NCBI GenBank assembly: GCA_963921935.1 | Contig: OY998176.1 | Location: forward strand, 166,383,590 to 166,447,589 | Direction: 5' to 3' | From: Galeruca laticollis | Taxonomy: Eukaryota > Arthropoda > Insecta > Coleoptera > Chrysomelidae | Length of the DNA: 64,000 nucleotides | In this document: piece by piece, positions 8,765-20,104 of the stretch | Numbering within the stretch: the stretch's first letter is position 1 | Layout: each line of letters starts with the position of its first letter | Made by a program: the position numbers and the translations under genes | Notes under the pieces: generated by a model | Databases searched by the model: none | Seen by the model: the letters and a program-made list of their open reading frames with translations, nothing else | Told to the model about the DNA's origin: nothing

Positions 8765-10106
8765 ATGGAAACGACGATACCAGAACCACCAAATTCACCA
8801 ATAGAGGGACACGAAAGCGATGATGAAACCTATAGCGAAGATGAAACATACGAAGAATATGCAAAAATGATGAGGGAGAGAGGCGTCAAGCTCCACGAAA
8901 TCGCAAATAAGCTGAAGGGTAGAGAGGCGTCAAGCTCCAAGAAATCGCAAATAAGCTGAAGGGTAGAGGCGATAAATACAAAAACGAAGCCGCAGGAGCC
9001 AAAAAAGGAGCGGAGTAGCAGAAAAATCCATCCGTAGGATGGAAGAAGAAATAGACGTAATAAGAATCGCCATGACGAACCTGGAAGGAACAATGATGGA
9101 GATACAAAAAGAAAAGAGAAGCGGAAGCCCAGCAGAAGGCGTCCCAAGAAAGACACCGAGGACAGAATCCCCCTAAACACAAGAAAACGAGGCCGAGGAA
9201 ATGGACTTCACGGAAGGGGTGTCCATCAAACAAATTCAGAAGGAAGCCGCCGCAAGGAGCAGAGAGAAGGCGAGGAAATTATTGACGAAGCCATCTAACA
9301 AAACAAGACCACCACCAGTCATTCTACGGAGCACCAACCACTGGGGCTCCGTAACAAGAGAAATCCACCAGAGAGGGATCAAAACGAGGTTCATCACCAT
9401 CCAAGAGAGGCTCAGAGTAAAGATCCCCTGCGAAGGACATGAGGACTACAAGAACCTGACGAGGTACCTGAACGAAGAGAGGAAAGAAGTGGAATGGTAC
9501 ACCCAGACACCACAAGACGAGAAGAAAGGAAAGATCGCCATCAAGGGACTGACGAGCAGCGAGGACCTCAACGAACTCAAGGAGGAGATCGAAAAGGAAG
9601 GAGTCAAAATCGGAAGAGTAAGCCAAATCCACTCCAGATTCGGCGAAAGAAAAGTACTGCCCATCTACGTAGTAGAGCTAGACGTGGAAGAGAAGACCAA
9701 GATAAGGAAGACTACAACTGCCAGAGACTCCAGCATGGACAGACGACATACAGAGTCAACACCAAGTGCGTCGAGTGCGGAGGACGACACCTATCCAATG
9801 AATGCACAAGACCGAGGGACCAGCCAGTCACCTGCGCAAACTACCATGAAGAACATCTGGCAAACTATAAGGGTTGCACACAAGCCCCAAACAACGACGA
9901 TGACGAAGAAACCACCACCCCCAGCAGCAACGAAGCCAGGAGTCAGCTACGCCCAAGCGACAACCAAGAAGACGAAGGAACCCCCGAAGAAACAAGAGAT
10001 TCTCGATCAAGTGACAAGGCTATTAGCCCCGCTAATTCCTAGTCACCTTCGAGAATCTCTAGAAGACCTGCCTACGAGAAGGCTCGGCACATACAAAAAA
10101 AGATGA
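8765..10106 (+). pseudogene. Jockey-type ORF1 (gag-like, PRE_C2HC and zinc knuckles)
   Basis: Reading starts at the Met at 8765 with an acidic N-terminus (DDETYSEDETYEEY), is broken by a 44-bp tandem duplication at 8881-8968, and resumes in another frame. From 9201 a long frame contains the conserved block IAIKGLTSSEDLNELKEE followed by GVKIGRVSQI, characteristic of the PRE_C2HC region of Jockey-clade ORF1 proteins. A second shift near 9690-9720 moves the zinc knuckles (CVECGGRHLSNEC and a damaged C-x2-Y-x4) into the overlapping frame that ends at 10042. The Pro/Lys-rich tail and C-terminus return in the first frame. ORF1 proteins bind element RNA. Confidence 0.75.
8881..8968 (+). repeat. 44-bp tandem duplication in ORF1
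   Basis: Bases 8881-8924 are repeated at 8925-8968 with one mismatch (CCACG/CCAAG). Since 44 is not a multiple of three, the duplication itself causes the frameshift and premature stop at 8957-8959. Near identity implies it is recent relative to other damage. Confidence 0.85.
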
Positions 10107-10390
10107 GCGGAGTTTTCAACTAGATCATCAAAATTAAGCGGATCCACTCTATGAGGTCGTCTCCAGTCGTAATAATTTGGCTAAGGACTTATTCCTTATA
10201 GAGGCAGCCTAAAAACACATAACAGAAAAAAAGCAAAGAGTGAAGGGAGCCGAAAATATAGCCACACTGAGGCTGCATGCCGAAAACTCAGACAGCGAAA
10301 ACTCAGACAGCCCGACCCTAGCCAACAGCTATTCGGCCAGGGAAGAGCGGCACGCGTAAAAAAACACTAACGACGACTAAGAACCCATCT

Positions 10391-10960
10391 CTATGTGTAC
10401 AATCGCCTAGGTGGCAGCTTGAACCAAGTGTTTGTTATTTTTAGGCTTTCCTTCTGGCCAAATTGGCGAAGGCATTCACCCCGGTCATTTCGGGTTCCTA
10501 ATCCATAGGGGCCCACTATTTCCTCGACTCTTCCGTCTCCAATTTTAGAGATAAAATCTTCCAATATGAGGTTAATCTCATGATTTTTAATCTGTTTAAG
10601 TAACTGTTTTAGTCTCTGGTAGAACACCTCGATATCTTCTTCAGACGACTCCGCTGTAGGTGTGTGCACCTGAATAAAGTTGATGTTGACCGGTTTGGCA
10701 TGTATTTTAAGTAGTGCGATCCTGTCTGATTGGGGGAGGAAATTCATTACAGATCTGGATATTTTAATCACTATTATTCCTATGGTTTGGTTCATTGTTT
10801 CCCGAGTAGTACATAAGTCCGCCGAAGACATCAGGCCACCATGTTTCTACAACGCCTAGAATGTAGATTTCTAATCTTTTCATTTCCTGTATCAGGTTAG
10901 CCAGTTTTCCAGCTTCCTATAAGCTTCTCACATTCTAAGTACGGATCTTGACTTCTCTTC
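10391..10960 (-). pseudogene. LINE APE-type endonuclease fragment
   Basis: On the minus strand, a first part (about 10950-10835) reads REAGKLANLIQEMKR-like sequence and ETWWPDVFG; the 146-codon frame below 10831 reads SRSVMNFLPQSDRI, AKPVNINFIQVHTPT, LILEDFISKIG (GDFNAKIG in active relatives), GPYGLGTRNDRGE and NTWFKLPPRRLYT. These are the EEP endonuclease blocks of LINEs often annotated as craniofacial-development-protein-2-like. The catalytic GDFNA box is degraded. No RT follows; it stops at 10391. Confidence 0.8.
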
Positions 10961-10989
10961 TTAAACTCAGTCCCTCATTTCTATGCTCA

Positions 10990-12950
10990 TTTAACACAGT
11001 TCCCCCCGGAATCCGATTGACGAACAATTTAAACCTCCGGAACATTTTGGGTTGAATGTATTCATTTCATGTGATTCTATTGGGATAAAATACGTGATTA
11101 AAATTCCAAATTGCCAAGAGTATATTTTTTGGGAATTTTAATAGTATATTTTTGGAGAAGTCTGGTAATACTTCATAACCGACCTAAATGCGTGGGATTT
11201 TAATTTTTGAATTATATAAAAACTGAATTAAAACATAAAAAAACAAGTTGCAACTGTTATATGCTTTGCAGTAAATAAATGAGCGCAAACACTCTCCCAA
11301 ATTAGTGGGACTGGACTCGCCAATTGACGAAATAATATTTTTTCACAATTTCAACTTGCCAAAAGGACCTTCCCATACTTCGTCGCCGGCTCTCCCACTG
11401 TAATTTGATATATACCTAAATAATTTGATAACTAGTTAGATAGTCCCTCTAGATAAGGTTAAGATAAGCCAGTGAATCATACTTCACGTCTATAGCAGTA
11501 CGTTGTAAGGGATTTTGTCATCTTTTGGAATATATTGTATTGAATATAAGTTATATTCAATTATAAGAACAACCATTTAGTTGTTTTTTACCATTCTATC
11601 GTATTAACATTTTGGCTCAATTCGACCCTTAATACAGTGTTTATGCAGTGGTTCTATGGATGCGGCATCGAAGGTAGCATACAAAAGATTGTATGCCTAT
11701 TTCTATACAAAAGAGTGTTGGGAAAACGTGCGTTATCTGAACTTCGAACTCTCAACCCGCTCTCCCGCATCAACATATTGGTTTTCAGTTTAAAATTACC
11801 CACACAACAGCTCTCTTTTTGAATATCTATTTGATATTAGGCTATATAGTTACTTTTTATAGTTGTTTCCAGTTTATGTTTCCTTTTCGTAACTCTGTTC
11901 TATAAGTATATTTTTTTTCTATCAATTTGATGACATGGAAGGAACTAATTAGACTTATTAGACACGGAACTCGAAATATTGCAGAAGTGTGAACTTAATA
12001 TTCATTATAGTGGCATGTATTAGGTCAATTTCTTTTGAAAACACTATTACAGTCTATTGGATAGTTTTTAGCGAGTTTGCTAAAGGTTTTTGTCACCTGA
12101 TATGCCAAATTTTAGTCATTATGATTGATATAGCTGATAGAAATAATTATTTCTTTATTAGTAATCAAAACATATACAGTTCCATGAACTGATAGGATAT
12201 CTTCATAGCCTATGGGATTTACTATGGCATAATGAGGTATTTTTCTATTCAACATATCCCTTAATGACAATCAATTATTATTCTGGCGCCCATTTTACCA
12301 TAATTCTGTTAGTATTATGTGGTGGCTACTCACATGTAGAAATTATTATCACACCAATCGATTGCATATTACTTGAGACCTTATTCACATTTGTGACTTC
12401 AGACTTTTTGTCGATCTATTGCTTGATTTATTTTCAATCTTCCTCTATCTTAAGGCTCTAAACGTGCAGTCAGTGACGTATTTCTATGGTTAATTACTCG
12501 TGTGTTTTAAACTGCCTTTAGTTATGAAGTCTTGGATAGAATTAGATCTTGTAGTAGAGTTGGATGTGACTAATACCACAGTACAGTAGTAATGATTTAG
12601 AGTGGTGAAAGAACACGCTACGGCAATATTACTCACGGAAACGTCAATATAAAAATTCCTTTTGACAATCTAACATCATCTTTATAGTCAATTTCCTTGA
12701 TAGACAATAATATTACAATTGATTAAAACTTATCAATTATATAAGATACACCAGTCATACCAATTCAAAATTGTTCAAATTTTACTATGAACTATACCTA
12801 TTTTTAACTGATTTATCATTTTTTAAATTATTTCTGTTGAAAGTTAAATAAAATACTTATATAAGTTACTTTTTTATTTCATTAATAAACGTTGCCGTAT
12901 AAAAAATATGGTGTGCAACTCATATGCAACGCACTTATTCCAATTCATTG
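10990..12950. other. Unassigned AT-rich stretch
   Basis: Only short open frames (for example 11637-11822, 11989-12192) with no family resemblance. No obvious inverted or tandem repeats. Confidence 0.4.
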
Positions 12951-13023
12951 ATTTACGACACTCGCCTTACGGTTCGTGCCACAAACAACTGCGCTCGTGT
13001 AAAAAGTAAACGATATAGAAGTT

Positions 13024-13265
13024 GATATGCTGCAGCGCCCTCTGGTGAGAAGTTACAACCAAAAGAATAGCAAATGCTAATTCTGCGTACAAAAATACCT
13101 ATATGTGCCAATATTGAAGGTGATCGATTGAACGATGTACATTTGATATGCTGCAGCGCCACCTGGTGAGGAGTTACAACAAAGGATCTACTATAAAAAC
13201 TTTCAATATGGAAAAATATATATACATGCCAATTTTCATGATGATTGGTTCAATAGCGTTGGAGT
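13024..13265. repeat. Two-copy repeat with 121-bp period (SINE- or LINE-tail-like)
   Basis: GATATGCTGCAGCGCC followed by CTGGTGAG-AGTTACAAC occurs at 13024 and 13145. Each copy is followed by a block ending in CCAAT-TT-TGATGAT-GGTT at about 13110 and 13230, a wording common near the 3' ends of insect interspersed repeats. No coding potential. Confidence 0.5.
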
Positions 13266-13269
13266 GAAG

Positions 13270-13895
13270 AGAAGAAAAGTTATATTTGTTTTTAACCTTC
13301 TTAAATAATTTATTTTTATAATTCTTGAATGTCAGGTTGTCTAATTAATTAAAACATTTTGTTGTTACTGAAGTTTCCTTCCTGGGGTAGGAATTTTCTC
13401 AAAGTTTATTCTCGACTGAATCAAGTTTCATTGTTTACAGCTTAGAAATTGAAAAATCCCAATGGCACAGAACCAATTGGACAGGCTTATTTCAGTAATA
13501 TTTTTTCATAAAACCCAAATTAAAAAATTGGATACAGAAGTAATAGAATGTTTTGAGATGGACAAAAAACCAAAGTAACATTTTGGCATTAAATCAAAAA
13601 CAAAACAAAAATTTTGGTGAATTTTCTTAAATCAATGTTTTAATGTACGGTTTAGAAAAAAATGTTAAATACGTGTTAAGGTCTAAGAAAAAGCTCAGTA
13701 ACTTTTTGCGTCAAATAAAAAACAAAGGAAACACAATTTATTTTCAACTTTGTCAGGCCACCATTTTGTTTTTACTGGGCCGATTGGGCTCGGTAACGAA
13801 CTCGTCCAAGATTTTGGCCTAACCGACTTTTGTAGCGAGTTTGATTTCGATCCGTTAAAAAATACGCCCTCTATCGAGTTTACAAATTCCGTTAT
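13270..13895. other. Unassigned stretch
   Basis: No recognised gene. The frames that run into the TA tract at 13898-13990 (13750-14010 plus, 13994-13695 minus) owe their length to the repeat. Confidence 0.4.
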
Positions 13896-13995
<100 letters not shown>

Positions 13996-14040
13996 AAAAT
14001 AATTGAATAATTAAAAAATACAAATGTATATCAAAAAATA

Positions 14041-15146
14041 AAATCTGATCAGACAAAGTCCTTTCAAGAAAAAAATAATAAATTTGTTAAAAAACGTCTA
14101 GATAATCAATCAATTAGTGCAACAGAAGCTAAGCAATTACAAACACATAATGCCATACCACCAAGAATTTACGGCTCACCTAAATTACATAAACCTGACA
14201 TACCATTACGGCCAATAGTTTCTTATGTTCAATCTCCCTTTTACAAACTGTCTAAATATATATCAAGCTTTCTCTCACAAATAATCAACAAGAATGAATT
14301 CTATATGAAAGATTCGTTTACACTTAAACACTTTTTAGACACTGTTGGAATACCAAACAATCATAGCATTATTTCTCTAGACGTGGTCTCAATGTATACC
14401 AACATTCCAAACGAACTAATAACCCATATATTAAAACATAAATGGAGATTATTAAAAGAGCATACAACTCTCACATATGAAGAATTTATAGAAGGAATAA
14501 TGCTAATCCAAAACAATAATTTTTTCAATATAAAAAAGATGTTTCTGCACAACTCAATGGGTGCACTATGGGTTCACCAATTTCATCAACCCTTGCACAA
14601 ATTGTAATGGAATACCTTGAAGAAAATGTGCTTAATCAAATAAATTTCAATATATTATTTCTTAAAAGATACGTTGATGATTGCTTAGCTGCCGTTCCAT
14701 CCAATAAAATAAATCATATATTGACTGTTTCCAATAATTTTCATCCAAAGCTTCAATTCACAATAGAAACAGAACATAACGATAGCATACATTTTCTAGA
14801 CATGCCACTTATTACAACTAGAGAAAGTAAAATAACAACAAAACATTTTATTAAAGAAACATCTTCAGGTCGCTACTTGAATTACCACCCCCACCATCCT
14901 AATTCGCAAAAAAACAGCGTAATCATAGGATTAGTAGATAGAGCTATCACACCTACATCACCTGAATATCGTCCAGAAATTTTATATCAAACAAAAACAA
15001 TATTACAAAACAATCACTATCCTACCAAACAAATTGACAGAATTATTAAACAACGTACACATAAATTTTACAATAGTCAAATCCAATCAACACAAACCAA
15101 TACACTAGCCCCTCTTACATACATCGCAATGCCACACACAAATTAA
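14041..15146 (+). pseudogene. Penelope-like reverse transcriptase
   Basis: From 14041 an open frame shows the Penelope order of RT motifs: RIYGSPKLHKP and PLRPIVS, then SLDVVSMYTNIP (motif A, catalytic Asp). A one-base shift near 14550 moves to the frame that reads GCTMGSPISSTLAQIVMEYLE (motif B), RYVDDCLAA (motif C, both Asp present), LQFTIETE and IHFLD (motif D/E). Apart from the shift and the missing N-terminus the catalytic residues are preserved. The linker to the nuclease follows the stop at 15144-15146. Confidence 0.85.
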
Positions 15147-15562
15147 CTCTCAGAAAAACTAAACAATATATTATCTAAACATAACATTAAAGTTTGTCAT
15201 AGGGCACAAAATACTCTATCACCATTGTTCTCCAAATCAAAAAGTCAAATAAATGATTCTAAAAAATCTAACATCATATATTCTATACCATAGTAAGACT
15301 TTCCCAAAAAATATATAGGCATGACAAACCAACATCTTTAAAATAGATCTAATGGCCATAAATATACAAAAAACGCCTCCACTGCGCTTCATAAACATGT
15401 GAAAAATGAAAAACATAAATTTGAATTCTAAAATAATAAACCAAGATTCTAATTACAAAAAACTAACAATAAAAGAAATGATACAGATAAAAAAGGAGCA
15501 CAATGCAGTAAACGATAAACAAGATATCAAAAATCTAAGCCAGATATATTATAATTTATTAT
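15147..15562 (+). pseudogene. GIY-YIG endonuclease domain of Penelope-like element 1
   Basis: Translation in shifting frames gives SNIIYSIP, then KKYIGMTNQHL, HKYTKNASTALHKHV and, near the end, KKEHNAV...DIKNLSQIYYNLL. These match the start (IY...KYIGMT) and the C-terminal I-Y-x-LL block of the Penelope GIY-YIG module. Stops at 15291 and about 15350 and several shifts make it non-functional. Confidence 0.75.
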
Positions 15563-15751
15563 AATAATAACATCAACCTCTTGAATGTCCCTTGTATATT
15601 GTAAACCGTTGTTTCTAAGGCAGGTACTTTCGATTTTATTATTTTTGAAATTGTTCTATTAGTTACCAGGTTTTGTTGTCTCTGTGTGTACATTTAATTT
15701 TAATAGTTCAACCGTTTTCAATTTATTATTTTAAAATCAATGCAAACATTT

Positions 15752-15784
15752 TTGAAAATGCTCCGAATTCGGGAGCGAAACGTT
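15752..15784 (+). ncRNA. Hammerhead-like hairpin at the 3' end of Penelope-like element 1, decayed
   Basis: TTGAAAA (expected CUGANGA; G8 lost), T, then a perfect GCTCC/GGAGC stem II with an intervening AATTC-type loop, GAAA, CG and TT. It sits about 190 bp after the nuclease, where Penelope-like elements carry hammerheads. Confidence 0.5.
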
Positions 15785-15885
15785 AAATAAAAATATTATT
15801 TGATACATAATTTACAATTAACCTGATGCCCAAGAATAATGAAAGGAATTTGTATACAAGGTTAAAGAAAAACAAATAGTTTATA

Positions 15886-16006
<121 letters not shown>

Positions 16007-16033
16007 ATGTACGAATAGTGCGTGACATATGAA

Positions 16034-16327
16034 CAATAAGCAACGAATAGATTAGTGGGTATTGCACACAAATAGAAGAAGGGGCTACTGAAAAGAGTGG
16101 TAACCGCAGACATGCATGTTTCTAGCTCATTAGCCGTCATCGGTACGGTACAACCAAGAAAATATGTGAAACATGAGAGCAGAGGTGTTGAATGAAACAT
16201 GAGAAAATATAACAGAATTCAGCAAGATAGTCAAACACAACATTTGTGTCAGTAATATTAGAAGATCTCGAATATTCGAGACAACAACCAACATAGACAC
16301 GGGGGTGCATACATACATATATATGTG

Positions 16328-16392
<65 letters not shown>

Positions 16393-16561
16393 TTTCTCAT
16401 GTTTCATTCACCAACTTTGCTCCCATGTTTCACATCTTTTCTTGGTTGTACCGTACCGATGACGGCTAATGAGCCAGAAACATGCATGTCTGCGGTTACC
16501 ACTTTTTTCAGTAGCCCCTTCTTCTAATTGCGTGCAATACCCACTAATATATTCGTTACTC

Positions 16562-16563
<2 letters not shown>
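16034..16563. repeat. Long inverted repeat (arms about 175 bp)
   Basis: The arm at 16034-16210 is repeated in reverse complement at 16389-16563 at roughly 90 percent identity. Shared words include GTGGTAACCGCAGACATGCA and GACGGCTAATGAG-type sequence. The 178-bp centre holds a unique segment and a TA tract. The arms encode nothing recognised. As RNA this would form a long hairpin. Confidence 0.85.
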
Positions 16564-16596
<33 letters not shown>

Positions 16597-16691
16597 GAAA
16601 GCTGAAGGGTAGTGACCGTTGAACACAAAACTCCAAACAATCTAGTAGGGATGCGGGCAATATAGGGCTGATCAAAAGAAAACTATTTTTT

Positions 16692-16742
16692 GACTAGTTG
16701 AGCTTTCGGAAAATGTTTATTTCCTTCATCAGAACATCTACA
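16692..16742 (-). ncRNA. Hammerhead-like core of Penelope-like element 2
   Basis: Read on the minus strand: CTGATGA (complete catalytic box), A, GGAAA/TTTCC stem II, GAAA, then a weak CT/AG stem III and the cleavage-type triplet GTC. Stem I is poorly paired, so activity is doubtful. Confidence 0.45.
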
Positions 16743-17220
16743 ATGGAACAAAAATTTTTTTCAAATTAATAAAGCTGAACATATATTTGAAAAAAAAACA
16801 CAGTTGACTCACCAAAATAAGTTTTGAAAACTGTCCATCAAGAACATCAACCGGAGCATGAAATTAATTAACAAAAATCAAGACAAAAACAAATTTCTGA
16901 CAGTCTAAACGTTTAAAATGGTCGTATCTACAATATCTTGTAGAACTGTAAAAAGTTTGAACTAACACAACAAGTAAAATAAAATACAGTCACAATGAAT
17001 ATCAAAAACTATATACCAAGGGAGAAAGGTATCCATTTCAAAGTAAAGTAATTATTGGTTTTTGTCACAAAACAAAAAGAAGACTAATTCTTCTAATGAT
17101 ATTATTAGCAGATTAGATATCGAATATATTTATACAGTAATGATGTGAATCGGTGTTGTAAAATAATATACAGGGTGATATATAAATGTTGAAGTCAAGA
17201 AATGAAATAACTTAGTTATT

Positions 17221-17448
17221 CTACAAAGTTAATAGATAGGTGTAGATTTTACTGAGTCCATCTAGATCAGACTTTTTATTTAGACAGTTATTCAAATTTC
17301 TATGTATGTGGCACATCTCAAGAGAAAGTCTTTTATTGTAATTTTTTTCTCTTGCAAGTATTTTAGCATTATCAAAACTCATAGTATGCTTACCAACAAT
17401 AACGTGTTCCGCCAAAGAACAAGACAACTTGTAAAAAAGAGGCATCAC
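17221..17448 (-). pseudogene. C-terminus of a Penelope GIY-YIG nuclease
   Basis: 75 codons reading LAEHVIVGKHTMSFDNAKIL, then KRLSLEMCHIHRN and DLDGLSKIYTYLL. The AEH-x6-H-x2-F-x2-(A/T)KIL and E-x-HI blocks are the C-terminal half of the Penelope GIY-YIG domain. The N-terminal GIY part and the RT are absent. Confidence 0.8.
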
Positions 17449-17469
17449 AACTAATATATCCTAAACAAG

Positions 17470-17969
17470 CTGATGAAATTAAAACTTATAAAACCATCAC
17501 ATATGCAGGAAATATTTCTAATAATATTTCAAAGATAATATCTTCAGCAACGAATACAACAATTTCTTTTAAAACAGAAAGTAACGTTAGCACAAAATTG
17601 TTAAATGTAAAAACAAAAATACCACTATTAAAGAAGTCAGGTATATATAAACTCAAATGTCCAGAATATAATGCTGTGTATTTGGGTCAGACCCTTAGGA
17701 ATTTTGAAATACGATACAGAGAGCACTTACGAGCATACAGATTAAAACAACCAGATAAATCCCACTACGCAAAACATCTACTTGACACCAATCATTCATT
17801 GACACCTAACACAAAACTAGAAATACTGCATATTTGTGAAAAGAAACAAGAACTGGATTTCCTTGAAGAACTGGAAATTAGAAGACATTTAAGAAACCCA
17901 CAATATGAAGTTGTCAATGAACAGTTAAATCTAGGGAATTCTCCACTAATAAACTGTCTTCTTAAGTGA
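17470..17969 (+). pseudogene. Penelope GIY-YIG endonuclease, nearly intact
   Basis: Linker sequence from 17470 leads into an open frame at 17598-17969 (123 codons). It reads KSGIYKLKCPEYNAVYLGQT (GIY...YIG-type motif with Leu for Ile), NFEIRYREHLRAYR (catalytic Arg-type helix), HYAKHLLDTNHS and LEELEIRRHLR (with the Glu expected as metal ligand). The key residues of the fold appear conserved. Without the RT it cannot retrotranspose. Confidence 0.85.
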
Positions 17970-18019
17970 TAATTGTAAAGATCAGCAGATATAGTTTTCC
18001 TGGTTTTCTATATCAATGA

Positions 18020-18395
18020 ACAGTTATACTGATCTTAATTGGAAAAATGATATCCAGGATATCACCATAGGGCTAATAATATCTAAGCTTCAATATTTGT
18101 AATATCACATCTTCTTCTTTTTTCTATAAACATTTATTAAGCCAATCACAAGTTAGGTTACTTCTTGGTCTAGCCAAATATAACTACTAAACATCAGGTA
18201 GGCATAAAATGAAATGTTACTTCTGTCATTCTGACGATGATATTAACTTATCGAAACAATTGTCAATTTTTTAGAATTTTCAATAACTTGTATTATATTG
18301 TGGAATTAACTAGAGACCTTGAGTTTCATTTAAAAACACTAATATGAGCATATTCCACGAAGTAAGGGTCGAGACAGTAAATTTTTCAAATTTAT
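18020..18395 (+). repeat. Penelope terminal repeat, family A
   Basis: Recurs at 45164-45478 (minus), 45479-45799 (plus) and 56965-57240 (plus). It holds the hammerhead core at 18231-18264 and a conserved tail (CCACGAAGTAAGG-TCGAGA at about 18355-18375) also present at 45770-45790. Confidence 0.85.
18231..18264 (+). ncRNA. Hammerhead ribozyme core, family A copy 1
   Basis: CTGACGA (full catalytic box), T, GATA/TATC stem II, GAAA, palindrome CAATTG as stem III, then TC, giving the classical GUC cleavage triplet. Flanking ATT/AAT starts stem I. The palindromic stem III without a loop is what a dimer-active minimal hammerhead would have. Confidence 0.65.
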
Positions 18396-18446
18396 TGATT
18401 TATCATTATCGGTCCTATCATTATATAACCGTAAGGCACTCAATAA

Positions 18447-18580
18447 ATCGAAAAAAATCGAATATTATTTCACGAGTTACTTGACGTTATCCTTAAAAAA
18501 TCACCCGAGCTACGCTCTCGTGGTTTTTCACAGAATACGTCGCTTTACTCGTGAAATAATCGATTATTTTCGAAGCAATT
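18447..18580. repeat. Fold-back sequence
   Basis: An arm with ATTATTTCACGAGT near 18462 is mirrored by ACTCGTGAAATAAT near 18547, with a smaller inverted pair nested inside (AAAAATCACCCGAG against CTCGTGGTTTTT). It resembles a fold-back MITE; no target duplication was found. Confidence 0.5.
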
Positions 18581-18599
18581 GTGATATTATAACTGGAAA

Positions 18600-20100
18600 A
18601 CCTTACGATTCATTCCTGCCTTCTTCCTCTCCAAAGCTTTTTGCACTCACCATTTGTGGGTCTAAATTATACAGATATATTTCTAATTTGTTGGACTTCA
18701 TAACGTATTTACTCTTTATAAAAATATCGCTATTTACTCTGACCATATTTTTTCACTTTCAATTTTCAGGAAGCTTTGGGGCTCAAAATAAATGCAACAT
18801 ATATTAATCTCATGCTTAGGCTATAAGAGGAAGAACCCATACATTATTTATATCCTGGGAGTGTATTGAGGAATATTAACAATGTTGGGAATCAGTTAGA
18901 TGCATTTCATTTCTAATTTTCTGTTGACTGTTGGAGACTAATTCAGATAGTTCTCATAAATTCATGAATTCATTTAATTCAATTTCATTAAACTCTATAG
19001 TATAGCGGATGGTCAAAGCATTGTGTATAGTTCAAGGTTACTACACCTGAAGAAGTACTTGTTTAAATGATACATGACATTCGGTCTGGGAATTCATTTA
19101 AATAAATATCATCATGAATTTCAGTGATGATGTTGTATTTAAGTTTCTAAAAGGTGACGTACCAGCGATTCCAGGAAAGTGGTTGTCTCAAAACATAGTT
19201 GTCAATAGTGAAGACATCTCAGTGATTTTCTACAAGGCAGTTCCTCTCCAAATAATTCTAAATCGGGGGCGTCACAGAAAATGTAACACATATTATTCAG
19301 TCTGTTTAACATATACTCACTCATTTGAAAACTAATACAATAATTAAATGAGCGAATGTCTTGAATAAATAAAAAATATGAGAAACATATTTATATTGGT
19401 TTTTATAACGATACTGTATGGCCATATTCAAAAACTTCCTAGAAAAGCCTAACTATTTAGCAAGCTTAACATATCAGCTATTAAAGTCTCCATAGATTTT
19501 ACGAACACTGCTCAACACAGAAACTCAGTTACAAATCAAACAGATGATTTCAACAATAGTACATAGTTCTGTTTTTATACAGGTGAACTGTTCACTAATA
19601 TCAAATCACAACGGATGGTTGACTCCTTTTCACTTATAAATGGAAGATGATGTCTAACATCTGTTATTTGTTTCTGAAAAATAATTCTACAAACCAATCT
19701 CTATTGACCTATTCTACACCCTTTTCGATTGTGACACCATGTTTTTCATTTGGTTTCACGGAATAACTCAGACGAAAGGTGCAGAGTTATTATATATTTT
19801 TCAACTTGATGTACACTGGCATTGAAAGGCAAGGCACATTTCCAATATCAGTGATATAGAATTCTCAATGCATCGGCGATCAAGAAATATAATATTTATA
19901 TATTCCATTTCCATAATAACCTTTAACCACGCATTTTATATACCGACAAAGGACATGTTTAGATTGAAAAGCACCTTTTTTTGGTTTCTATTTTTTATGT
20001 CTTTTCAAGTAATTATCCACTCTTGTATACCCAAAAATTTCATAACTTAGTTCCGTACTCTGTCGCCGCATAATCTCAACATAGAACTGAATATCTAAAA
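18600..20100. other. Unassigned stretch
   Basis: Short frames (18481-18807, 19114-19335, 19868-20050) show no recognised domain. The last 100 bases may belong to the Penelope fragment that follows. Confidence 0.35.
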
Positions 20101-20104
20101 ACAG

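Larger units (their letters stand above)
8481..10235 (+). mobile_element. Jockey-like LINE reduced to ORF1 and 3' tail
   Basis: A 5' leader of about 280 bp precedes ORF1. No endonuclease or RT follows. Instead, shortly after ORF1, sequence at 10139-10185 (GCGGATCCACTCT...AGGTCGT) matches the 3' end of the Jockey-like RT fragment at 56664-56705, so ORF2 was lost by internal deletion. The element may have moved in trans. The 5' limit is estimated. Confidence 0.65.
14020..15800 (+). mobile_element. Penelope-like element 1
   Basis: RT, GIY-YIG nuclease and a 3' non-coding end with a hammerhead-like hairpin lie in the expected order. The 5' part abuts the TA microsatellite, so the N-terminal region may be truncated or diverged. 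No target duplication could be defined. Confidence 0.8.
16625..17450 (-). mobile_element. Penelope-like element 2, 5'-truncated, minus strand
   Basis: On the minus strand the end of the nuclease (17448-17221) is followed by about 480 bp of non-coding DNA and a hammerhead-like core (16742-16692). It meets Penelope-like element 3 back to back at about 17450. Confidence 0.65.
17452..18395 (+). mobile_element. Penelope-like element 3, 5'-truncated
   Basis: Contains the nuclease and the complete 3' repeat whose family recurs at 45164-45799 and 56965-57240. The RT is missing. Confidence 0.75.

Noticed and set aside
8830..9233. Minus-strand Phe/Leu-rich frames that look like membrane proteins
   Set aside because: Antisense of the acidic/Lys-rich LINE ORF1; the hydrophobic composition is the mirror of GAA/AAG codons.
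10265..10320. Short direct repeats (AAAACTCAGACAGC twice)
   Set aside because: A two-copy 15-bp repeat in a LINE 3' region; too small to mean more than local slippage. No CRISPR array is present anywhere in the window.
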